Shown in pieces: positions 57,634 to 64,000 of a stretch of 64,000 bases of DNA. The notes under the pieces are model-generated. The model made no database searches. It was not told the origin of the DNA and worked only from the letters and a program-made list of their open reading frames with translations. Where the stretch lies: the NCBI RefSeq assembly GCF_038096175.1, contig NZ_CP151099.1:7046001-7110000 (forward strand). Direction: 5' to 3'. A program made the translations under genes and the position numbers. Positions within the stretch are counted from its first letter, which is position 1. Every line of letters begins with the position of its first letter. Source of the DNA: Nostoc sp. UHCC 0302 (GTDB lineage Bacteria > Cyanobacteriota > Cyanobacteriia > Cyanobacteriales > Nostocaceae).

Positions 57634-58110
57634 GTGAAAGCTAGATGGATAATCACAGCAACTTCTGCTGCTCTGTTTTTTGGCGGCAGTCTTTTAACAT
57701 CACTGCGCGACCCTTGGTTTCAGAACTTACAACGTCCCGACTGGTTGACTTTTGAATTCCTCATCCCATTTATTTGGACTTTTATTTGGGCTTGCATCAC
57801 AATCTCAGCAATTATTGTCTGGGAAAGACGCTCAAAACAACGTTCTCATCCTTGGTTGTTAATGGTTATCTATGCAGCGATCGCATTACTGACTTCAGTT
57901 TACAGTCCAATTGTAGTAGAGTTTCGTAGCTTGACAGGGGGGCTAATTGTCGGCGGTTTAGCAACACTTCTCGTCTACATTCTGGCTTTTATAGTGAAGC
58001 CTATTTCCAAAAGAGCTTCTTGGCTATTCTTACCCTATGCTCTCTGGGGGCCTATCGGCACTTATCTGACTTGGGTATTAATTCAACTCAATCCAGGTGT
58101 AGCTAAATAA
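57634..58110 (+). CDS. TspO/MBR-like membrane protein
   Basis: A 158-residue protein starting with GTG and having five hydrophobic segments. It resembles TspO/MBR proteins: LQRPDWLTFEFLIPFIWTFIWACI with the Pro-x-Trp and Pro-x-x-Trp features, and the final LPYALWGPIGTYLTWVLIQLNP, which is a TspO-like terminal helix with Asn-Pro. TspO binds porphyrins and is tied to stress and tetrapyrrole turnover in bacteria. Length and topology fit. The match is looser than for classical TspO, so a distant member is possible. Confidence 0.8.
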   Translation: MKARWIITATSAALFFGGSLLTSLRDPWFQNLQRPDWLTFEFLIPFIWTFIWACITISAIIVWERRSKQRSHPWLLMVIYAAIALLTSVYSPIVVEFRSLTGGLIVGGLATLLVYILAFIVKPISKRASWLFLPYALWGPIGTYLTWVLIQLNPGVAK

Positions 58111-58304
58111 AAAACTATAATAGGTGTTTAGTTAAATGCTTTCAACAATTGACAGTTGACAGTTGACAGTTAACAATTACCTCTCCCTTAAAGTGAGAGG
58201 ATTGCTCAAAGCTAATGGCAATAAAGAGGCTTCAATTTGGTTATTTCAGCGGATGAATAAGTATGAAATTATAGTTTTGGATTTTCAATCAAATTTTGAA
58301 TTCC

Positions 58305-58703
58305 TTAATTGCCCTTTTTAAATAAATTTGGTGGAGTAAACTTACTTTTGTTAGATATATATTCAGAGCAATCCTTCGCTTCTTCTCTTAGGACTAAGGA
58401 AGGGTTTACTGCACACTTGAGATAATGATTATTTGAATAAAACTGACAGTTGCGGCAGGGAAGCTTATTCAAACCGTTAACGCTAAAAACCATCTTATTA
58501 TCTAAATGTGTTCGGATTTTTCGTATTATTATAAAAAAAGCTACCCAACCAAAGAGAAAACCAAGAGGAGACAAAGATAATGCTACATCAGTTATACTTA
58601 GTTCATGCGATTGTGCTTGTTCTCTTTTAACTTCACTCTGAATCACCTGATGTAAGTTATTAGCTGGTACATTTCTTTGGATGATTATTTGATTACTGTG
58701 CAT
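58305..58703 (-). CDS. Membrane protein with C-terminal four-cysteine cluster
   Basis: I do not know its function. The 132-residue protein has a Gln/Asn-rich N-terminus, one hydrophobic segment (about 44-62, LSPLGFLFGWVAFFIIIRK) and a C-terminal part with LPCRNCQFYSNNHYLKCAVNP and, after 13 residues, CSEY. The C-x2-C ... C ... C arrangement suggests a metal site or disulfide bonds. The Cys part resembles modules in other small cyanobacterial proteins. The gene is isolated and AT-rich. Confidence 0.7.
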   Translation of the reverse strand: MHSNQIIIQRNVPANNLHQVIQSEVKREQAQSHELSITDVALSLSPLGFLFGWVAFFIIIRKIRTHLDNKMVFSVNGLNKLPCRNCQFYSNNHYLKCAVNPSLVLREEAKDCSEYISNKSKFTPPNLFKKGN

Positions 58704-59793
58704 ATTATTTACCTGTAACTATATGTATTTAGCATTTACTTGATAACAGGCTAAGTAGTAATTTAAGAACTATGCTCCGTAACCTATTAACAATTAATCC
58801 TAATTTGAAGTTAGAAGAGCATTCTATTTGAAATTTGTATGTGTTGCTTAAGAAAGCAAAGCTACAATCAAGTATTTGGGATTATTTAGTGTTTAATTTG
58901 TAACAGGACATTTAAAGCGTAAACTTTGTCTTTGTCAGAGATGTTTATGCTAAAAAATGTATTTCCCTCAAGGAGTTAATAGATTAAAATTATCCCGTTG
59001 TACTTTAATTAACTAAGAAGCACTAAATAATTTTCAGTACTTTCCTCCAGATTAAATAATATTTTTAGTTTGTAATTATATGTTTACCAAAATAATTCAA
59101 CTGGTATATCTGTCAAGAGTTTTGCTTGTTATTTAGAGAGATATATCAAAAGAAATAGATTCTAAGATAGGTATATAAAGAGATAAGTTGTGTTAAAATC
59201 CCAAGCAAAATTAAATAAATTGCTACTTGTTAAGAAAAATTATATTACTTTTAGCGGAAGCGATCGCCTGAGAAATTCACTAAATATTTACCGTGTGAAT
59301 TCATAGGAAGGAAATTAATAAGACAATTAGGCGATCGCACTGCATCTACCTAAGAGATGAAGGCGTAACAACAAATCTAAGGTAAGCATCCCAAATATGC
59401 AAAATGCCCTTAGACTGCAAGTCTAGGGCTAAACAGACTATTGTCCGCTTAAGCAACAACTTGCTGCTGCCTAAGCGGACTAATACATTTATACATAGCC
59501 TGCGGAGCTAGGCATTGTTTTTTAGCCGTCACTTCTAAGCTAATCATCGTTGATTTCTCGAAGATGATTTGCTTGTAGTAAGCTCTACCCTACGCCAACG
59601 CGAATAGCCTGATTTTACACAAATTGAATGCTGACAAGCTTAGTCGTTCGGCTAATCAAAAGTTTGTTAATTATACACAGTCTGATTGTCTTAGCAGTAG
59701 GTCAAAAACAATTATTCTTGAGAAATAAAAATTTTGGCATATCTAAATTGCAATTCAGATAAATGGATAAAATCTCACTTAGTGCTATTCAAC
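58704..59793. other. Gene-free region with hairpins
   Basis: 1.1 kb without a convincing gene. Two hairpins stand out: 59406-59429 (GCCC-TAGAC with GTCTA-GGGC) and 59443-59480 (GTCCGCTTAAGCA nearly complementary to TGCCTAAGCGGAC). They are in a block at about 59390-59530 that looks like a composite interspersed repeat. GCGATCGC occurs twice nearby. Confidence 0.5.
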
Positions 59794-61101
59794 TTAACCG
59801 TTTATCTTTATACCCTGTTGTTTATAACGGAGTATACATAGTACAGCAATTAGTAAAACCAAAGCTCTAAACGTTGATGGCTCCACTACTTTCTTAACAT
59901 CTGGTGGAGGAGTATTAGGTTTACATGGAACTTCAATGACTGGGCTACCAGGAGAACCATTACCGTTGGGAGGAGAAGTACATTCGGAAGGAGGACTAGG
60001 CTGTACTGGGGGACTAGGCTGTACTGGGGGACTAGGCTGTACTGGAGGTAAATCAGGAGGTACACTAGCTACAGGAGAATTTTCACCTGAAGAACTATCT
60101 CCACCACTGAGCAATAGAAGAAGTAGTAAAGCAAGACCACCAGCGCCGGCTACTGGCCCCCAAGGAAAAGCAACAGAGCTGCCTGGAACTAAGACATCTC
60201 CGACAGGAGCGGAGGGAGTATCTAACCCGATCGCTTCTCCCTCTAATAACATTGGATTCTCACTGACTAAAATCTCTCCAGGGATATCTTGTCCTGCAAG
60301 CTGAACCAATTCTTGAGGAATTGCATTAATAGGACGTCCCAATTGTCCACCATATTCGGGGTATGGATAAGAGAGGAGTTGAAAAATGCTGTTTTGAAGT
60401 TGGTTTTTATTTCCTGAATTTAGTGCATCTAAACCCCGAGAAAGGTTATTTAAATAAAACTTCGTCATATCTGGTGGCAAATCCAAAGACTGGATTTGCT
60501 GATCAATGTTAGGAATTTTTGCGGCTTCCTCATAAAGTGAACGTCCATAGGATAATTTCACGTCCACTAAAGCATCACGGAGGCTTGGAGAATTATTGCT
60601 TCCTGAGTATGGTGACCAATAGAAATTTTTGGTTATAGCTCCAAGACCTTGTACTGGAGTGCGACTAACATTTTGCCCAAGAACGTATTGGTATCCGTCC
60701 ATAATCGTGGTGGAGTCGTTTCTCCAAAATGAGGCGAAAGGTACTTTAGAAAGATTGGGATTATTACCGTAAAAACCAGCCAAATTCTGGAAATTTTGTT
60801 GTCCACCAGCTGCTTGTATTAGCAATTGTTCATAGCTAGGCCCACCGTTTAACTCAACTAATTTCTGGAGTACCGATCCAGTTTTGTTGCAACTCAGACC
60901 AAATCCCACACTACATCCAGGAATAACTCGCATCTGGTTGAGATTTGGGTTCTTGATCTGGTACTGGAGATACTCTGATTCTAGTCCGGGTTGAATGCCA
61001 TAGCGACCAACATCGAGCTGTGCAAAAGCGGACTGCCACGTGCCTAGTACTGCTGCAACAGATGAAAATGCGATGGTCGCGAAGCGAACAGCCTTCGGCA
61101 T
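59794..61101 (-). CDS. Secreted protein of unknown function with PEP-CTERM-like C-terminus
   Basis: A 435-residue protein with a signal peptide ending AFAQ, starting at the ATG at 61101 (MPKAVRFATIA); an upstream in-frame ATG is less likely. Residues 25-290 are a globular domain I do not recognise (YLQYQIKNPNLNQMRVIPGC, then SFWRNDSTTIMDGYQYVLGQ). A Gly/Leu-rich hydrophobic stretch (AGGLALLLLLLLSGGDS) is followed by a proline-rich linker with three VQPSPP repeats. The end, VVEPSTFRALVLLIAVLCIL then RYKQQG, looks like a PEP-CTERM sorting signal: E-P-S, a hydrophobic helix and a basic tail. Two Cys near residues 66 and 73 may form a disulfide. It is downstream of another secreted protein gene on the same strand. 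Confidence 0.75.
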   Translation of the reverse strand: MPKAVRFATIAFSSVAAVLGTWQSAFAQLDVGRYGIQPGLESEYLQYQIKNPNLNQMRVIPGCSVGFGLSCNKTGSVLQKLVELNGGPSYEQLLIQAAGGQQNFQNLAGFYGNNPNLSKVPFASFWRNDSTTIMDGYQYVLGQNVSRTPVQGLGAITKNFYWSPYSGSNNSPSLRDALVDVKLSYGRSLYEEAAKIPNIDQQIQSLDLPPDMTKFYLNNLSRGLDALNSGNKNQLQNSIFQLLSYPYPEYGGQLGRPINAIPQELVQLAGQDIPGEILVSENPMLLEGEAIGLDTPSAPVGDVLVPGSSVAFPWGPVAGAGGLALLLLLLLSGGDSSSGENSPVASVPPDLPPVQPSPPVQPSPPVQPSPPSECTSPPNGNGSPGSPVIEVPCKPNTPPPDVKKVVEPSTFRALVLLIAVLCILRYKQQGIKING

Positions 61102-61251
61102 CGCAACTCCTTGGATAGTTGACTTCAGCAAGATGCACCTCAAAATGAACGACACAAAAAGTTTGTTTTAGCACCAGGATGTGAGCTTTGATTAGGTTTT
61201 CACATCTCTGTTTAATGCAGTAGGAAGTTGATATTTAGTACCTAAAAGATT

Positions 61252-61866
61252 TCAACTCTTAGGCGAATCTATATTCACAGTGATTGCTGTACCTTTAAGC
61301 GTTCCCGTAGAGAGTGTGTGGTATAAAACCAATGCCTTGTTTGGTTGGTCAAAAAGAAAACCACGACGTGTTGGCTGGATTTTTCCTTGCTTGACTAAAG
61401 AAATGAAGGCATTGAGATACCTACGTATACCTTCACGATTCTCTGGATTTGTATTCATATGACGCTCAATTAGCATCATGAAGAAGTCTAAGGTACGGTT
61501 CTCTTGCCCTCCAATTAAACTACCTTCGTCTAGAAAAGAACTTCCGATCAATCTTCCATTTACCTGTTGGACTTTAAACAAAGTAAAGTAACGACCCTCT
61601 TTCTTAGGATCGTTTGCATAACAGATCCAAGAACCTTCTTGGTTTTGTGTAAAACCTTGCTCGCTAAGGTAGGAAAGCGAAGAATTCGTTGCTTTGCTTT
61701 GTGGCGGAGGTAATAAATCTTCTACTGGATCTAAAGAGCAAATTCTCTGTGTTGGTTTTGGTTGCAAAACAGCAGGAGGCTGCTGAGCGATCGCACCAGT
61801 AGAGCTAGCAGCTAACGCAGATATTTGAAGAATTAATGCTCCACATAAACTAGTAATGATATTCAT
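61252..61866 (-). CDS. Secreted protein of unknown function
   Basis: A 204-residue protein with a signal peptide (ALILQISALAASSTGAIAQQ). The mature part has no motif I recognise; conserved-looking parts are LSEQGFTQNQEGSWICYAND and GRYFTLFKVQQVNGRLIGSS. GGGAAA-rich purines precede the ATG. It is followed after 150 bp by the PEP-CTERM-like protein gene on the same strand, so the two may form an operon. The expected location is the periplasm or outside. Confidence 0.7.
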   Translation of the reverse strand: MNIITSLCGALILQISALAASSTGAIAQQPPAVLQPKPTQRICSLDPVEDLLPPPQSKATNSSLSYLSEQGFTQNQEGSWICYANDPKKEGRYFTLFKVQQVNGRLIGSSFLDEGSLIGGQENRTLDFFMMLIERHMNTNPENREGIRRYLNAFISLVKQGKIQPTRRGFLFDQPNKALVLYHTLSTGTLKGTAITVNIDSPKS

Positions 61867-63600
61867 CTTTTTTTCCCTTTATTCTTGCTGATGTTGTTAA
61901 TCACCAGATTTTACTTAATCAGAGTTGATATATAAGTGCTAGATGAAGATAAAGATATCTATCTCAAAGTCCCTATCCTATAAGCGAAAGTTAACAATCA
62001 AAGAGCTTTTGACTATCGACTTGTAGCTAACTTGTGTTTATTTAAGTTTTATACTTAGATTTTACTGTATAAATTGCACTTAAATTATTCAGTTTCATGA
62101 GTTGTTACACTTAACGCTTTAGCTGAACTAGATAAAAATTGCTGCTTATCTAGAGGCATTTACCAGTTTGTTATTAAAGTATTACCAATAAAACCGCGTT
62201 GACAATACCAACTATTTTCACTGGCTAGATTGTTCTTGATACTACATTAGGTTTGCGGATTGATCATACACCTTGCGTTTATCTATCAAGGTTTATCTAT
62301 AATGGAATTTTTTCAGGTTAGATGAACGCATGATTATTAAGAGTAGTTCCCAAACTGAAAGTTAGCTAGAAAACATCTAAATAGAACACAAAAACTGGAA
62401 AGTTTTTTACAGCAGAAAATCAGCCCCTTGATATTTCTGATATATATCAAAAACAAGTTAAAGTTCTGCTGAACGCTATCCGACATTTACCTTGGTTCAC
62501 TTATTTGTCATTTAAAACAAGGTTTTTTGCTATTTATTATTGAAGGTAGTTATTAAACAGCAATTAAATTATATACTGGTTGCGCGAATAGTATACAAAT
62601 TTACTCAAGATAAAGAATTTCAATAATCTTGGCGAAATTTTTCTGACAAGTTCGCTCCCTTGTCGATTCTCTAAATGGCTTGCGGAGAGTGAATAATTTT
62701 TGATTTTTTGGAAGTAGCACACCTGACTAACCCTTTTTTCACGTTTGCAATGTTGTGTATAAAACACATCTTTACTTAAGTACAATGATTTTACCATTAG
62801 GTAGAGTTACATAACGCTCATATGGACAGTTATCAAAGTTAAACATTGGCATTCGTATTTACCTCATAAGTAAAAATACTGGCTAAGTAAATAAGAGAGT
62901 TATTTCTTTAGTAACTATTAGAATCTCTAAAAAAATATTTTGATGTTAAAATAATAACAGTATAATTTGTACAATTACTTAAATCAGAAAAATATATATT
63001 TTCAGACAAGGCTTGATAAGCATATTTCAGAAAAAATTGGTTATTTTAACTAAGTATACAGATTAAAATTAATACAATGTATGTAATATGAATTGATGCT
63101 TATTAAGCTGTTAATAAGTTGCTAAACGTAACTTGCACGAGTTAGCTTTATCTTTACTACATTATCTCTTTATAAAAAATTTATAAAAAATGTAAATACT
63201 ACATAAGTAAAGTTCTATGTAGTCTTGTGGTTAACATCGATATAATGCTTGTTTTGAATTAAAAAGCCTAAATTCAAGTCAGAGAGTTGGTTAGCACAAA
63301 GTAAATCTGTATCTGAGCGAAAAAATTTCATATATTACTGCAAATAAAATTCTGCTGCAATGTAATTGTTTGTAGAAAGCAAGTTTTGTGCCACGAATCC
63401 TAAATTTTTGGACTGTTTCGCAGAGTTTAAATAATGCTCTTTTGGCAGGGTTTTGCTTCTACAACGATTCTCATTTTAATTAGGTATACAGGTAGAGAAG
63501 GAAAGTTGATCTGTGACTTTCTATGAGTATCTGTAGTAAATAGGCAGTATTCTGGTAGTTATTACCGGGATGCTCTACTGCAAGCAACTGATTAAAAAGG
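61867..63600. other. AT-rich gene-free region of 1.7 kb
   Basis: No gene is supported. A 77-codon minus-strand frame at 62564-62797 has no recognisable features and no ribosome binding site. The region is AT-rich with many short A/T runs and lacks the GC-rich repeats seen elsewhere. It must contain the promoters of the flanking divergent genes. Confidence 0.5.
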
Positions 63601-64000
63601 ATGAAAACTTACGACTGGATTGTTGTTGGCGGTGGGATTACGGGTGCAGCACTTGCTTATGAATTGGTGAAAACAGGCTTTATTGTTCTTTTGTTAGAGC
63701 AATACGCAAGACCAGAGAATGCAACTCGCTATAGTTATGGTGGGCTTGCCTATTGGTCAGGTACTATACCATTAACTCAGCAACTGGGTGCAGAAGCGAT
63801 CGCACGTCACCGCATCCTGTCTCAAGAGTTAGACGCCGATACCCAGTTTCGCGAATTAGACTTATTACTAACTATTTCAGCTGATAGTGATCCACAAGCA
63901 ACAATTGCATCTTATGCTCATGTTGCCATTCCACCGCGTCTACTCACTATTAAAGAAGCCTGTGAATTAGAACCACTGCTGAACCCTGAAGCGATTACAG
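63601..64000 (+). CDS. FAD-dependent oxidoreductase, DAO/glycine-oxidase type (5' part only)
   Basis: The first 133 residues of a flavoprotein run off the end of the window. It opens MKTYDWIVVGGGITGAALAY, the Rossmann FAD-binding GxGxxG loop, followed by the acidic ribose-binding residue in VLLLEQYARP. The segment YSYGGLAYWSG and the DLLLTIS strand match the D-amino-acid oxidase (DAO) family. The substrate cannot be told from this part. AAAAAGG lies immediately before the ATG. Confidence 0.85.
   Translation, partial: MKTYDWIVVGGGITGAALAYELVKTGFIVLLLEQYARPENATRYSYGGLAYWSGTIPLTQQLGAEAIARHRILSQELDADTQFRELDLLLTISADSDPQATIASYAHVAIPPRLLTIKEACELEPLLNPEAIT

Noticed and set aside
62564-62797. 77-codon minus-strand frame in the 1.7-kb AT-rich region
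   Set aside because: No start signals or recognisable content; a frame of this length is expected by chance.

Overview
The window comes from a filamentous, probably heterocyst-forming (Nostocales-type) cyanobacterium. The evidence is a photosystem II gene (psbX), Ycf66, a cyanobacterial AbrB regulator of the CalA type, a cyanobacterial chorismate lyase, abundant HIP1 octamers (GCGATCGC), heptameric short tandem repeats of the GGGGACT type in many spacers, and a complete hmp chemotaxis-like locus with hmpF, which in Nostoc punctiforme drives hormogonium motility. The genus is inference; no rRNA or other marker is present.

Layout. 1-2.6 kb: end of an aa3-type cytochrome oxidase operon (ctaD, ctaE). 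2.7-5.5 kb: accessory cluster on the minus strand with two PIN-toxin modules, an orphan Phd-like antitoxin and a 250-residue unknown protein. 5.7-8.4 kb: alaS. 8.7-17.5 kb: a small CxxC metal-binding protein, a REC-like/GGDEF protein, an M41-like membrane peptidase without an AAA domain, an M16 double-domain peptidase and a prolyl oligopeptidase. 17.6-19.9 kb: a mobile-element cluster: a MITE-like repeat, an IS630 copy broken by a small GC-rich insertion, and an apparently intact IS982 copy with a 7-bp target duplication. 20.0-33.3 kb: hmpE, hmpD, hmpC, hmpB, hmpA on the minus strand and divergent hmpF. 33.4-42.5 kb: tilS, a KGK protein, a Uma2 nuclease-like protein, ccsA, a DUF3352 protein, chorismate lyase, tRNA-Leu(GAG), accC and a YggT protein. 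42.9-46.6 kb: psbX, ycf66, two TolB-like lipoproteins, sdhB. 46.6-48.4 kb: gene-poor stretch, then calA. 49-57 kb: CPBP protease, PmbA/TldD-like protein, a ClC-CBS-USP protein split by an octanucleotide tract, a WGxxGxxG protein, holB and a CAP-domain lipoprotein. 57-64 kb: 62-bp tandem repeats, a TspO-like protein, a Cys-cluster membrane protein, two secreted unknown proteins (one with a PEP-CTERM-like tail), 1.7 kb of AT-rich DNA, and the start of an FAD-dependent oxidoreductase.

Functionally, most of the window is housekeeping (respiration, cytochrome c maturation, fatty-acid and quinone precursor synthesis, tRNA charging and modification, replication). The hmp locus forms one signalling system: a CheA-type kinase, an MCP-like receptor, CheW, a CheY, a PatA-like regulator and the HmpF coiled-coil protein, expected to act on type IV pili. 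The most unusual observations are a 17-unit octamer tract that puts the last USP domain of the ClC protein out of frame (gain of one unit would restore it), a Gln at the ClC gating-glutamate position, a 150-bp tandem duplication inside hmpE, a small-repeat insertion that breaks the IS630 transposase, a two-copy MITE-like element, and a candidate structured RNA between tRNA-Leu and accC. I do not see one clearly new multi-gene system; the best accessory candidate is the 2.7-5.5 kb cluster.
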